64,000 bases of DNA from Lactarius indigo (lineage: Eukaryota; Basidiomycota; Agaricomycetes; Russulales; Russulaceae), in the NCBI GenBank assembly GCA_025766275.1, contig JAFKAC010000002.1:1922001-1986000 (forward strand), read 5' to 3'. Positions within the stretch are counted from its first letter, which is position 1. Each line of letters starts with the position of its first letter. Shown piece by piece: positions 1 through 11,955 of the stretch. Below the pieces are notes generated by a model. It was not told the DNA's origin, made no database searches, and saw only the letters and a list, made by a program, of their open reading frames with translations. Both the position numbers and the translations under genes were made by a program.

Positions 1-1600
1 CCAGGAACGCATTCTATCACCTGAACCGTGATGAGGTCTTAAGGCTTGCAAAGGAGACCTCTGGGACAGAACCGGGAAGTCCTGCATTCATAGGGGCCCT
101 TCAGGATGCAACCACTGCTCTATGGAATGAACTGTCTATTGAGGATCAAGAGGAGTATCAAGAGTCTGCTAGGGAGTGGTCAGAGAAGACACCACCAAAG
201 AACATTCAATCAAGGTATGCACATATCCAAATCACCTGTTCATTGATTCCTCATATACCTCCTATGTAGGATGGCATCCTCTCTGCGTGAGCGGATCATC
301 CAGGACTTCCAAAGTCAGCTTTATAAGACATGCGGAATCCACTCCATTGTCCTAACCGCATATGAGGGTGAAGACAACGACCTCAAGATAGGCTTGTAAG
401 CAATCAAATACATATCCCTTGGTCATGTCCGCTGAGCGTCGGTTCATCCGATCTTAGCAATGATGTCAACAGTATATTGCAGGATGGAAAGGACTTTCGG
501 AAGTTCTGTCCAGACTGGAAGAGTGCTGCCCTCTGGCAGCAATGGGCTCAATTTGGGATGCAGTGCTTTGCCAAAGGTATGTTATGCCCATCATCTTGTC
601 TCAAGTGATTACATCTAATAAATGTATGCCTCAGATACTGTGAAGGAACGTCCGAAAAGGGACCCCTCAAAGACCATCACCACCCCAATCCCCCTTGTGT
701 TCAATGCAGATGGATTCCCGGAGCTCCCGACAGTTGTTTCCCATGATGGATATAAAGCTAAGGTCGTTCAAACATTGCTGAGGGACTATTGCACTGCACA
801 TATCCGTGAGTCATTCTTCAATTCATGTGCTGCAGTATGTCACATATGTGAATAAGGATATGTCACTGGAATCGAGAACCAGACCATTCCATGGGGTTCA
901 TTGTCAAGTGATCCATCTGCCTGGATAGATGAGGAATGTATTCCATATGATTTTGAGTGGAAGGATCCATCCAAGATCCAGATTGATGAGGTCTTTCGCC
1001 TTCTAGACCATTGGAGGGATAGGCAAGACCAAGGTATTGATCCCCTGATGTGGGTTCCAACATGCCCACTCTTCAATGATACGAAGCAGCCTACAATACA
1101 TAAGCGGAACATCCGACGTGCTCGACCCAAGCAATCAGATGGATCTGACGAAGAGTCCTTTGACCTTCACTATAATGAGGACTCTAATCCTCAGGGTGAC
1201 AAGACTGATGACTCTTTGGATGAATCATCTGTCCATGATGAGCCATCTGACCATTCATGGGCTGCGGAATCTCCTCCACTTCATGGGTCTCAGGAAGAAA
1301 CTGATCCTGGTGAGTATGGCTGCTATCATGGTGTTTTTCATTTATTCATGATATATGTTTAGGGAATGACGGAACACCCGACTCTCCAGGATATAAATCT
1401 TCAAATATCAATAGATCATCATCATCAGGTTTGTACCTCGTCCATATCCCATCACAGCTACCCAGATATACTAGCATCCCAACTTTCAGATATAGCAGGT
1501 CCATCAGATACACACCATGTGCAGGAAATGAAGGAACTCAATACTAGCCCACTTATAGAGAAAAGGAAACGATTTATCAAGGTGTCAGAGAAGATCAAGT
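1..1600 (+). CDS. Partial multi-exon gene of unknown function, duplicated copy
   Basis: This is the arm copy of the minus-strand gene at 9375-11260, lacking its 5' exon because the window starts inside it. Exons read roughly 1-213, 270-395, 483-576, 635-805, 857-1309 and 1363 onward, separated by 50-85 bp GT-AG introns. The early part has a helical, charged segment (RNAFYHLNRDEVLRLAKE). The middle part is aromatic and acidic (DPSAWIDEECIPYDFEWKDP), followed by a Ser/Asp/Glu-rich tail. I do not recognise a named domain. The presence of the gene inside a KDZ-type transposon suggests a transposon accessory gene, but this is inference. Exon limits after 1430 are uncertain. Confidence 0.6.
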
Positions 1601-2187
1601 GAGTACTTTCAATGCAATAGTTTCCCAGCCATTAATCCCGCTTTTCTAATCATTCTCCAGGAATATGGACACTGGCAGGGGTGCAGCAAAAGTTCATCCT
1701 AGCTATCTAGCCAGGTAGTCTATATGTACATTTCCATACTGGAATATCTGCACATGCTTTCCACTTACTACTTAATATTCTCCTGTACTAATCTATCATT
1801 TGTTGACCAGTAGTATGTGCATATGAGCTTCGGGATATCCGCACTTCCACAACCATATTCAAGTCCTGTAAATACCTGCAATGTCTATAGAGATCTTACG
1901 GGGTTAAACCACCAATTGAAAGATTGGGGACCCATTTATATCTCTACACATCCAATTAGGAAGTCCTGTCGTATATCCTTATGAGGTCCCTATCCTGTAT
2001 TCACCTTATTTACTCCCCTGTATTTCCTTTCACCGACACCCACTAGCCTGCATTTGTATGTATTCACAAGCGGGAACTCTGCTCTAGCTCACTGTGCCTT
2101 GACTCTGTCTGTTGTCTCTGACACTTATAAGCAGTCACCACATACTTGTGATCAAATATTCCGTTCTGCTCATTTTATTGAATATAG
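1601..2187. other. AT-rich non-coding part of the KDZ end (left arm)
   Basis: No convincing gene is visible. The stretch is AT-rich with stops in all frames. It mirrors 8788-9374 exactly as far as I compared and belongs to the subterminal region of the KDZ element. Confidence 0.6.
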
Positions 2188-2810
2188 ATGACCTCTGGAT
2201 ACTCCACATAGACTAGTAGCCTCTATGACCTCAATGCATTTCCATTGTATTTATGAAGTCCATTGGAGATCCCCGACTATTTCCGACCCACCTATCGTCA
2301 GTTACACTATCAATTATCAGAGATGTCATGATTGGTATATTCTTATTAGATAACCTCTGAATAGACTACATAGTAGCCTCTATGATCTCTGTTCATTTAT
2401 ATTTTGCTTATGATGACCCTCAGAGATCCCCGACTATCTCCGACCCACCTGTTGTCAATTAGACTATCAATTATAGCGGGTGTCCCGATTGGTATATTAT
2501 TATTAGATATTCTCCCTAATATGCATAGACTATCAATTGACAGTCACCTGTGATCAGACACTCCTTATATATTCTGTTTCACTTGTATTCATTTGATGTG
2601 CTTGCACATATCTGAGTGGATGGTCTTATATGCCTGAGTCTTGCTCCTTTGATTGATTACACATCACCTTTGGATACTACACATATAATAGCCACCTCTA
2701 AGCCTTTCTATTCTGTGTTCGAGTAACTCATCAATCCCCAACTATTCCCGACTATCTCCAACCCAGCCAATGTCGGTTGGAGTATCAATTATGGCGGAAT
2801 CTCCGCCGTC
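2188..2810 (+). repeat. Subterminal repeats of the KDZ element, left-arm copy
   Basis: Three diverged units of about 150-160 bp start near 2188, 2351 and 2659. Each has, in the same order, a 'tctatgacctc'-like stretch, 'ccccgactat-tccgaccca' and then 'actatcaattat' followed by a CGG-rich word. A fourth related unit lies by the right terminus at about 20876-20985. The mirrored set is at 8165-8787. Subterminal repeats of this kind are commonly transposase binding regions in DNA transposons; that role is inferred here. Confidence 0.65.
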
Positions 2811-2881
2811 GGCCAGCGCCGGCTGAGTATGAACTATTAAAGAATCTCACCGTCGGTTGGGGGTATCAATTACATAAGCCA
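2758..2881 (+). repeat. Duplicated copy of the KDZ terminal inverted repeat
   Basis: This segment matches the right terminus at 20935-21056 in the same orientation and the left terminus at 8094-8218 in reverse. It holds the GGCGGAATCTCCGCC palindrome, 'gtatgaactattaaagaatctc', 'gtcggttgggggtatcaatt' and the end CATAAGCCA. Because the flank beyond it is the same Plavaka 14-mer as at 8075, it is a duplicated end, not an independent insertion. Confidence 0.8.
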
Positions 2882-2900
2882 CCGCTGATCATTATGTGGC

Positions 2901-3554
2901 ACCAGTGGGTAGCTTCAAAGAAACTCACAAAGATGACAAAGACAAAGAAAAAGTGGTAGGAAACAAGGGTAGAGATGGTACTTAGTTGACAGTTAGGCCA
3001 AGGGCAATGTGAAGTGATTGGAATCACCGCATGGACTCAGCCTTGCTCACTTATTCAGTCCCGTCTAAGGCACCTAAGGCTTGACAGTTGCGACGGTTAA
3101 CACGTCAAGAGCGTGTGTGAGTATGGTACAAAAATATAGCCATTGAACCAATGCACAGTATGCAAATTGATAGTAACGAGCGTCTGTTATCTCTATGGGT
3201 CTCTGATACCCACTCTATTACGCCACGAACTCGCAACCACCATACACATCACTGGCACATGGGGCATCAAATGTATCCGTCTACGCAGAGAACGTGACAG
3301 TGAATGCGACAGCAAGAATGCTCTTCCCAGAGCGCGACCGCCTTCACTCAGGTGGGGGTGGAAGTTGATGCGCCGGATGGGATTGAGTGGAGACAGAAAC
3401 GAGATCTGTGTATAATGTGGAGCTCTGGAAGGTATGACCGATAGACCCAGAAGGGATATGGGGAGTGTAGGGCATGTACAATCAACGAACCTGAAGGCAT
3501 GATTAGTACTTGAGATAGGAAATCTAACCAAGAAGCGAACGTGTCTCACCACCA
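2901..3554. other. Unassigned DNA beyond the duplication breakpoint
   Basis: The inverted duplication stops at 2900/2901. From here to the casein kinase remnant I see only short, unconvincing open frames on both strands and no repeat that recurs elsewhere in the window. Confidence 0.5.
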
Positions 3555-3850
3555 AAGCGGGTATAGTGAACAGTTCTGGTTTGATTCTTGTTCTCACAGT
3601 AAGGGGCATGGAGATGAGTCTTGATCGATTGATCCCTGTACTTCTTTGTGGGACCGGAATCAATGGTGCCTTAACCTGGTTGCCATGCTTGCCAGTACCC
3701 ACCAGGGAGTTATCGGGTTTGATGTCACAGTGAATGAAGTTGCGAGGATGGATGTACTTGATGCAAGGATATCTGATCCAGCCATTAACAGCGTTCAATA
3801 ATAGATTAACCTAAGGCCTCACAAAGTTGACCAGTAAGGAGGGAAAACTT
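3555..3850 (-). pseudogene. Casein kinase 1 pseudogene fragment
   Basis: On the minus strand the translation from about 3780 reads KYIHPRNFIHCDIKPDN and then a glycine/lysine turn ending GNQV. This is the catalytic loop of CK1 kinases, normally with HRDIKPDN. After a one-base frame change the next segment reads TKKYRDQ and then THLHAPYCENKNQTRT, matching the CK1 stretch downstream of the DFG motif. The HRD arginine is replaced by cysteine and DFG reads DSG, so it cannot be an active kinase. Only about 80-90 codons of a roughly 300-codon domain remain. It is the only host-type gene remnant in the window. The exact ends are not visible. Confidence 0.75.
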
Positions 3851-4296
3851 CCGGTTACAAAAGTTGAATAGATCCTCGAGAGAAGGGCCCAAGGCCGCCT
3901 AACAAATCTATGACTGCTGTATTCGGTTCCAAACCAGCACACAAAACTTGACTCATAATGGTGACACATCTGCATGGAATAGTTGTTGTTATTGAGGTTG
4001 TTGTTATTGAGGGCTGAGACACCCGTGATACCGTCCCTTCAGGGATCAACTGGCTACCATGACCCTTCTTGGTGCATTAGATGACTTCTTTGCCCTTTGT
4101 GTCGCCAATGGTCGAATTGGAAGTAGGAGGAGTGAAAACACCAAAGTCTGAACGCATCAGCTGTAGGGCCAGTTAAGCATCGAGCTGAACACACCGTCGA
4201 TGCCATTGGCAAGTGCAGTCTGGAACAGGGATTGTTGGTTCTCAGTGGTTGAGTTGCAGATGCCGCCTGCGCGCCTGCCACCTTGTAGCCTGTTTG
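3851..4296. other. Unassigned intergenic DNA
   Basis: No gene or recurring repeat is recognised. A short direct repeat (gttgttgttattgagg-like) occurs near 3981-4011. Confidence 0.4.
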
Positions 4297-4870
4297 AGTC
4301 CTGTGGACATGTGTATCAGTAACGGTTTTGTGGAACGAGGCGAGGCGAGGGGCACTGCTAGGAAGGTAGGAACCTGGGTGCCATGGATGGAAGTGTACGA
4401 AATAGAACACACGAATGGTTACAAAAAGAATGGAGCGACCAGATGGGTAGAGAGCCAGGGCTGACACCAAACCCTGGCCATGAACATGTAAGCCTGTGAA
4501 TGAGTATGGGCGTGGTGTTGCATGGGTACGAGTTGCATGCATTGTGACCAAGAACTGTGCTGCTTTGAGTCCTGTGGACACGTGTATCAGGGGCAGCTTT
4601 GTAGGACTGGGTATGAATGACAGGCGATGACAGGGAAAAACCGCGTATGCACCAATTGGGAAGGGTAGATGGAATGAGGCGAGGTAAGGCCATGAGTGCT
4701 GCCAGGGAGCCGCAGGAACCTAAGCGCCATGGGTGGAGACAGCTATGAAGCAGAGGCGACAGCTACAGAGCAGAAAGAACGGAGCAGGCCACAATGGGGA
4801 CTAGATGGGTAAGGAACCGGGTTGATGCCAAACGTGTAAACGTGTGAGTAAGGGCGTGGCGTTGCACGAG
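4297..4870. repeat. Diverged tandem duplication, about 270-bp unit
   Basis: The phrase 'gagtcctgtggaca-gtgtatcag' occurs at about 4297 and again at about 4568. The following sequence is similar in order in both units: 'gaggcgagg', a 'gccatgg(a/g)tgga' word, 'gaacggagc', 'agatgggta', 'gggcgtgg-gttgca-g-gtac' and 'ttgca'. Neither unit has a persuasive coding frame. Confidence 0.6.
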
Positions 4871-5116
4871 TACAATTGCAAGTGGACCGGGACTGGGAAC
4901 CTGTCTTTCCGTGGTAAAAAATGTAAAAGAGTGTAAAAAGTTTCAGAAAATTTTACTAGAATTTGACGTCCAAGTTGGTTTTCTCACAGTGTTTTTCCAA
5001 ACCCGTACTAACTTACTGTACCTTTACTGTACCTGTACCCTGGCGACTCCCATGTTACGCCAATTCTGTCCATAACTCCTACATCTCTTTCTCAACCAAC
5101 ATGACCATCTTTCCCT
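4871..5116 (+). promoter_or_regulatory. Probable upstream region of the Plavaka transposase gene
   Basis: AT-rich sequence (about 4915-4960) is followed by a pyrimidine-rich stretch leading to the start codon at 5117. No clear TATA box can be fixed. Confidence 0.35.
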
Positions 5117-8080
5117 ATGTCTTGTTACCGATGCAAAGCGTGCCAGATGAAGGTTTCAGCAAAATATCTCCGCTTACATCTTCAAAAAAGTCCTGATCCT
5201 CGTTGTTGTGAATATCTTGCTGAACTAGACTGTGAGCTTCTATCCGACAACAAGTTAGCAACCCCAGGAGAATCCCTTGGTGAACAGGAAGGGCTTGTTG
5301 TGAACCACGCTGGAGAGTACTTCAGTCTTGCTTTGGACTTCGGTGATTATAACAACTGGACCGGATACAGCGATGATAGGGTGTGCTCTTTTTGTTTATG
5401 TTCGGTTCAAAGTCTGACTTTTTGTTTCAGTGCGACTCAAACGGCATCCCTCACGATTCCCATAGATCCATTCATGGACAACTTCAATTGCCCAATAAGG
5501 TCCCCGGCATGGATTTGGATGATGACATGGATGAAGAACTACGTGGGGAGTTGGAGACTGACGAATTCAATGCAGAGATAGAAAGCGAGCTCGAACTGGA
5601 GCGCGAGAATGCCAATGAGCCACCCATGGATGAGCCAGTTGTGGACGACTCAGGTCAGTGTCAACACTGTGCAACCACTCCTCCAATCGACACCTGCGAC
5701 CCCCATACAGAAAGACATCTTCGGGTCGGTCCACATGTTGTCAGCTACCCTGATACTGCTGGCCAACCTGTGTGCCCCGTCTCAGAAAAGGCAGCTCTCA
5801 CAGACCAGGAATGTTATCTTGAATCCTTGGGGGATCAAATGAATCCCTACGTGCCATTCAAGTCCCGTACAGATTGGGAGATTGCTCAGTGGGCGAAGAT
5901 GTGAGGACCAAGTTCATCGGCGTTCACAGACTTGGTGGGCATTGATAGGGTATGATTCTTTTCTGGGTTGCATGTTCTCAATTTGACTGTCACGCTATAG
6001 GTGGTCAATAAACTCAGCTTGTTGTTTAAAAATAGCATGGAACTTAACAGGATCATTGACACACAACTTCCTGGGCGGCCTAGTTTTAAGCGAATGGGAG
6101 TAGAGTTGGGAGGTGAGGTTTTCGATGTCTACTTCTGAGACATCATGGAATGCGTGCGGGCATTGTACCGCGATCCAGAGTTTTCCCCCTACCTTGTCTA
6201 TGCCCCCGAACGCCACTATGTCGACGAGAATTGCAACCTGAGGATGTACCACGACATGCACACCAGAGAATGGTGGTGGTCCACACAAGTAAGTCACGCG
6301 TTCAATTCTATATAATCTAACTAACACATCAGCTTGAACAGAAAGCGTTAGACCGAGATGCGGGTGCCAGAAAAACAATCATTCCTATTATTCTCTCAAG
6401 TGACAAGACTCAAATCACTTTATTCCGGAATAAGTCTGCCTATCCACTGTACATGACAATCGGCAACATTCCAAAAGAGATCCGTTGCCGTCCTTCGTCA
6501 CGTGCATATGTTCTCATTGCCTACCTTCCAACATCTCAACTTCCCCACATCACCAGTAAGGCCTCTCGCCAATGCTGCCTTATCAACCTTTACCACACTT
6601 GTTTGTCAGAAATTGTTTCGCCAATCATCAAACCTGGCAGGAATGGCGTCACAATGGCCAGTGCAGACAGCATTAGTCGGCGCTGTCACCCAATATTCGC
6701 CTGCTTCATCGGGGATTATCCCGAGCAGGTACTCGTCACCTGTATGAAGACTGGTGAATGTGCTCAGTGCCCCGAGCCATGCGACAAACTTGGAGACACA
6801 GGTCCAGAGATCCCTACTGGCTGGCGTGACTTGCACACTCTCCTCGACGTGCTCCACAACTTTGATGACGATCCGGCGGCCTTTTTCGAGTCATGCAAAG
6901 AGCTTGGTGTCAAGCCTGTTACAGAGCCATTTTGGAAGGATCTCCCATACGCCCACATTTATCGCTCAATCACACCAGACATCCTTCACCAACTATATCA
7001 GGGAGTAATGAAGCACATGATCCATTGGACAACAGAGATCTTTGGGGCTGCTGAAATTGATGCTCGCTGCCATCATCTCCCACCAAATCACAACACCCAA
7101 TTGTTCTTGAAGGGTATTAGCAGTCTCTCTCATGTTTCCAGTACCAAGCATGGTCAGATTTGTCGCTTTCTCCTGGCTTTGGTACTCGACATTCCACTTC
7201 CAGATAGACTAGATAGTGGTGCCCTTGTGCGCGCGTTACACAAATTGTTGGACTTTCTTTATCTCGCACAATACCCAGTTCACACAACCGAAACATTACA
7301 GAAGATGGATGCAGCGCTCCAATCATTTCACGACAACAAGCACATCTTCATCTCCCTCGGCATTCGGGACAACTTCAACATACCCAAGCTCCACTTCGCA
7401 AAACATTACTGCTGTTCGATAAAACTTTTTGGGACCACTGACAACTTCAATACTGAGTATACCGAACGGTTGCACATCGACCTCGCGAAGGACGCCTATG
7501 CTGCAACCAATCACAAGGACAAGTTCCCTCAAATGGCACTATGGCTAGAGCGGAAGGAGAAGATGGCTCGTCATACCAAGTATATTCAGTGGTGACTTGA
7601 TGGGTGCCCTGCACCAAAGTCTGTCAATTGGGTCCCTCCAGGACTTGACAATCGTCGTATTTTGAAGATGGCAATTCATCCAACGGTCGCCTCTGCTCCA
7701 ATTGACCGATTAGAAGAAAGTTATGGTGCAATCCACTTTTGCGCAGCTATTGGGCGATATGTCGCTGGACTGATGCATACAGGGCTCACTTATTCCCATC
7801 TGGAAGATGAGGCAAATGACGTCCATCTCTCAATCTGTCGCTTTCCAGTGTGGCACAATATCAAATACCTTTGAGAAGATCCTTGGACTGGCAAACTCGT
7901 CACTGCTGATATCATTCACTGCCACCCTGAACGACAGAACAAAAAGGACCAGCTCATTCCTGCCCGACACAATATAGTACTCATCAACAGTGGTACTGGA
8001 GTTGAGGCAGGAGTGAAGGATCAGTGTATTGGACAGGTGCGCGTGGTATTTTCGCTTCCAGAATCTGAATGTGCGCCACA
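5117..8080 (+). pseudogene. Plavaka transposase, N-terminal and catalytic part (decayed)
   Basis: The first exon (5117-5380) encodes a Cys/His zinc finger (CYRCKAC...HLQKS). Introns are 5381-5430, 5950-6000 and 6289-6341. Family landmarks follow: PFKSRTDWEIAQWAK, then FKNSMELNRIID, LPGRPSF, MYHDMHTREWWWSTQ, IIPIILSSDKTQITLFRNK, YPLYMTIGNIPKEIR, SADSISRRCHPIFACFIGDYPEQ and a Cys-rich GECAQCPEPC. The core is of the RNase H type known for this family. In-frame TGA codons sit at 5902, 6136, 7593 and 7872, at least the first two where relatives have arginine (WAK*GP, VYF*DI). This suggests CGA-to-TGA changes. There are no frameshifts, and splice sites look intact. The gene runs into the KDZ left terminus near 8090. 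Confidence 0.88.
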
Positions 8081-8093
8081 TAATGATCAGCAG

Positions 8094-8218
8094 TGGCTTA
8101 TGTAATTGATACCCCCAACCGACGGTGAGATTCTTTAATAGTTCATACTCAGCCGGCGCTGGCCGACGGCGGAGATTCCGCCATAATTGATACTCCAACC
8201 GACATTGGCTGGGTTGGA
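8094..8218 (-). repeat. Left terminal inverted repeat of the KDZ element
   Basis: Its reverse complement aligns to 20935-21056 with the same order of words: CCAGCC..., GACTATCAATTATGG, GGCGGAATCTCCGCC, GGCTGAGTATGAACTATT, CACCGTCGGTTGGGGG and CATAAGCCA. Confidence 0.85.
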
Positions 8219-8787
8219 GATAGTCGGGAATAGTTGGGGATTGATGAGTTACTCGAACACAGAATAGAAAGGCTTAGAGGTGGCTATTATATGTGTAGTA
8301 TCCAAAGGTGATGTGTAATCAATCAAAGGAGCAAGACTCAGGCATATAAGACCATCCACTCAGATATGTGCAAGCACATCAAATGAATACAAGTGAAACA
8401 GAATATATAAGGAGTGTCTGATCACAGGTGACTGTCAATTGATAGTCTATGCATATTAGGGAGAATATCTAATAATAATATACCAATCGGGACACCCGCT
8501 ATAATTGATAGTCTAATTGACAACAGGTGGGTCGGAGATAGTCGGGGATCTCTGAGGGTCATCATAAGCAAAATATAAATGAACAGAGATCATAGAGGCT
8601 ACTATGTAGTCTATTCAGAGGTTATCTAATAAGAATATACCAATCATGACATCTCTGATAATTGATAGTGTAACTGACGATAGGTGGGTCGGAAATAGTC
8701 GGGGATCTCCAATGGACTTCATAAATACAATGGAAATGCATTGAGGTCATAGAGGCTACTAGTCTATGTGGAGTATCCAGAGGTCAT
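8165..8787 (-). repeat. Subterminal repeats of the KDZ element (native copy)
   Basis: These are the mirror of the three units at 2188-2810 and lie just inside the left terminus. Confidence 0.65.
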
Positions 8788-9372
8788 CTATATTCAATAA
8801 AATGAGCAGAACGGAATATTTGATCACAAGTATGTGGTGACTGCTTATAAGTGTCAGAGACAACAGACAGAGTCAAGGCACAGTGAGCTAGAGCAGAGTT
8901 CCCGCTTGTGAATACATACAAATGCAGGCTAGTGGGTGTCGGTGAAAGGAAATACAGGGGAGTAAATAAGGTGAATACAGGATAGGGACCTCATAAGGAT
9001 ATACGACAGGACTTCCTAATTGGATGTGTAGAGATATAAATGGGTCCCCAATCTTTCAATTGGTGGTTTAACCCCGTAAGATCTCTATAGACATTGCAGG
9101 TATTTACAGGACTTGAATATGGTTGTGGAAGTGCGGATATCCCGAAGCTCATATGCACATACTACTGGTCAACAAATGATAGATTAGTACAGGAGAATAT
9201 TAAGTAGTAAGTGGAAAGCATGTGCAGATATTCCAGTATGGAAATGTACATATAGACTACCTGGCTAGATAGCTAGGATGAACTTTTGCTGCACCCCTGC
9301 CAGTGTCCATATTCCTGGAGAATGATTAGAAAAGCGGGATTAATGGCTGGGAAACTATTGCATTGAAAGTAC
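8788..9372. other. AT-rich non-coding part of the KDZ left end
   Basis: Mirror of 1601-2187. No gene is seen; it probably includes the 3' untranslated region of the minus-strand gene to its right. Confidence 0.5.
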
Positions 9373-11260
9373 TCACTTGATCTTCTCTGACACCTTGATA
9401 AATCGTTTCCTTTTCTCTATAAGTGGGCTAGTATTGAGTTCCTTCATTTCCTGCACATGGTGTGTATCTGATGGACCTGCTATATCTGAAAGTTGGGATG
9501 CTAGTATATCTGGGTAGCTGTGATGGGATATGGACGAGGTACAAACCTGATGATGATGATCTATTGATATTTGAAGATTTATATCCTGGAGAGTCGGGTG
9601 TTCCGTCATTCCCTAAACATATATCATGAATAAATGAAAAACACCATGATAGCAGCCATACTCACCAGGATCAGTTTCTTCCTGAGACCCATGAAGTGGA
9701 GGAGATTCCGCAGCCCATGAATGGTCAGATGGCTCATCATGGACAGATGATTCATCCAAAGAGTCATCAGTCTTGTCACCCTGAGGATTAGAGTCCTCAT
9801 TATAGTGAAGGTCAAAGGACTCTTCGTCAGATCCATCTGATTGCTTGGGTCGAGCACGTCGGATGTTCCGCTTATGTATTGTAGGCTGCTTCGTATCATT
9901 GAAGAGTGGGCATGTTGGAACCCACATCAGGGGATCAATACCTTGGTCTTGCCTATCCCTCCAATGGTCTAGAAGGCGAAAGACCTCATCAATCTGGATC
10001 TTGGATGGATCCTTCCACTCAAAATCATATGGAATACATTCCTCATCTATCCAGGCAGATGGATCACTTGACAATGAACCCCATGGAATGGTCTGGTTCT
10101 CGATTCCAGTGACATATCCTTATTCACATATGTGACATACTGCAGCACATGAATTGAAGAATGACTCACGGATATGTGCAGTGCAATAGTCCCTCAGCAA
10201 TGTTTGAACGACCTTAGCTTTATATCCATCATGGGAAACAACTGTCGGGAGCTCCGGGAATCCATCTGCATTGAACACAAGGGGGATTGGGGTGGTGATG
10301 GTCTTTGAGGGGTCCCTTTTCGGACGTTCCTTCACAGTATCTGAGGCATACATTTATTAGATGTAATCACTTGAGACAAGATGATGGGCATAACATACCT
10401 TTGGCAAAGCACTGCATCCCAAATTGAGCCCATTGCTGCCAGAGGGCAGCACTCTTCCAGTCTGGACAGAACTTCCGAAAGTCCTTTCCATCCTGCAATA
10501 TACTGTTGACATCATTGCTAAGATCGGATGAACCGACGCTCAGCGGACATGACCAAGGGATATGTATTTGATTGCTTACAAGCCTATCTTGAGGTCGTTG
10601 TCTTCACCCTCATATGCGGTTAGGACAATGGAGTGGATTCCGCATGTCTTATAAAGCTGACTTTGGAAGTCCTGGATGATCCGCTCACGCAGAGAGGATG
10701 CCATCCTACATAGGAGGTATATGAGGAATCAATGAACAGGTGATTTGGATATGTGCATACCTTGATTGAATGTTCTTTGGTGGTGTCTTCTCTGACCACT
10801 CCCTAGCAGACTCTTGATACTCCTCTTGATCCTCAATAGACAGTTCATTCCATAGAGCAGTGGTTGCATCCTGAAGGGCCCCTATGAATGCAGGACTTCC
10901 CGGTTCTGTCCCAGAGGTCTCCTTTGCAAGCCTTAAGACCTCATCACGGTTCAGGTGATAGAATGCGTTCCTGGCGGACCATTTACGAGTAAACTTGATG
11001 TATTGACGCTTGGGGTGGACATAGTGGTTATAAAACCACTTGTGGATTTTCTGGGACGGGAAATGAGAAGGATGGTCCGATATTCATAGTGAAACATGCC
11101 TTTCTTGCATCCTTCTTGTCAAAGGGTGTATTAGCAGGGCGGAGATGATACAGCTCTCCCATAGCCTTCTCAACAATCCTAGTGCGATCATGAGTATCAG
11201 CCTCTTGGAACTTATCGAGATATTCTAGTAGAATGTCTCCATCTCAAGGGGTAATAGAGA
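9373..11260 (-). CDS. KDZ-element accessory gene, unknown function (minus strand)
   Basis: This spliced minus-strand gene begins near 11250 with the frame ILLEYLDKFQEADTHDR, followed by ELYHLRPANTPFDKKDARK. A probable GC-AG intron of about 49 bp comes before KIHKWFYNHYVHPKRQYIKF. Further exons mirror those at 1-1600, including the helical segment RNAFYHLNRDEVLRLAKE, a charged KTPPKNIQSR, the acidic DPSAWIDEECIPYDFEW block and a Ser/Asp/Glu-rich tail. No start codon is clear, since a TGA lies just upstream of ILLEYL and earlier exons may exist toward 11470. I do not recognise a family domain. Transcription is convergent with the left terminus. Confidence 0.6.
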
Positions 11261-11955
11261 ATCCTGTGTTCACAGATTGCTCCCCATAGCTCTGTAAGCT
11301 TGAGGGATCTCCGCTACCATCAGAATCATTGAGGTATTCATTCTGCATAATGGATGAGATGAGGATGGATAGATGGACAAGGTATGGTGATTGAGACGAT
11401 GGACAAATGTACTAGGTGTGACGCTTAAGTGGATGGATATGAACATCTCATCGTGATGGCCAGTCATTAAATATGTTCCTGTGATACAATAGAGAATCGG
11501 ATGATGGTCGGGAATGGTCCGACATCAAGTACCAATACAATGAAACTGTTTGAGCAATGTGGGGTCTCATATTGTGCAAGAGGATGTCCCGACATGTAAT
11601 AGCCATGGCATGACTTGGTATTACAATGTTCTAATAGTGGACCTCTGCACCTGAAGATGAGACATATGTGAAACATGTATGGACATGTGGAGACAACAGA
11701 TGGGGCAGAAAGGAGCACTTGAGGATTTGATATCAGAGTGGACATATGTGATGATATAATGGTCATAGTACATGTATCGGGCGAAGCGGACGTCCTGCTA
11801 TGTATATCCGCCATACAGCCCATTCAATTGACATTTACATATAACATGGTACAGGAATCGGGAGAAGCGGAAATCCGACCAACTATATCCGCTATATGTT
11901 CCATATGATCGACAGCTACATATGACACAATACATGGGCTACGCAATAGTGCGGA
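11261..11955. promoter_or_regulatory. Intergenic region with repeated short motifs
   Basis: No convincing gene is seen. The region has several ACATATGTGA/ACATGT words (about 11660-11760) and two GCGGA palindromes, at 11786-11798 and 11867-11879. It separates the upstream side of the 9.4-11.3 kb gene from the 3' end of the gene at 11956. Confidence 0.45.

Larger units (their letters stand above)
1..2900 (+). repeat. Left arm of a large inverted duplication
   Basis: Every base I compared here pairs with the reverse complement of 8075-10974, with left plus right coordinates always summing to 10975, so there are no indels over 2.9 kb. The one difference I noticed is at 2883 versus 8092 (C versus T in the sense of this arm). 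The arm ends at 2900 in 14 bases (2887-2900) that in the right arm belong to the Plavaka gene flanking the KDZ element. The left end lies outside the window. The near identity means a recent duplication, recent gene conversion or an assembly fold-back. Confidence 0.93.
8075..10974 (-). repeat. Right arm of the large inverted duplication
   Basis: This is the reverse complement of 1-2900. Its outer 14 bases (8075-8088) are Plavaka coding sequence; the remainder is the left end of the KDZ element. The loop between the arms is 2901-8074 and holds the CK1 remnant and the Plavaka 5' part. Confidence 0.93.

Noticed and set aside
1..2890. Left arm as an independent KDZ insertion or as one terminal repeat of a giant element
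   Set aside because: It carries the same 14 bp of Plavaka flank as the right arm, and its terminus points into the loop, so it is an inverted duplicate of an existing junction.
3193..3798. A 201-residue minus-strand protein
   Set aside because: Only its start matches casein kinase 1; the match continues in another frame, so it is a pseudogene fragment.
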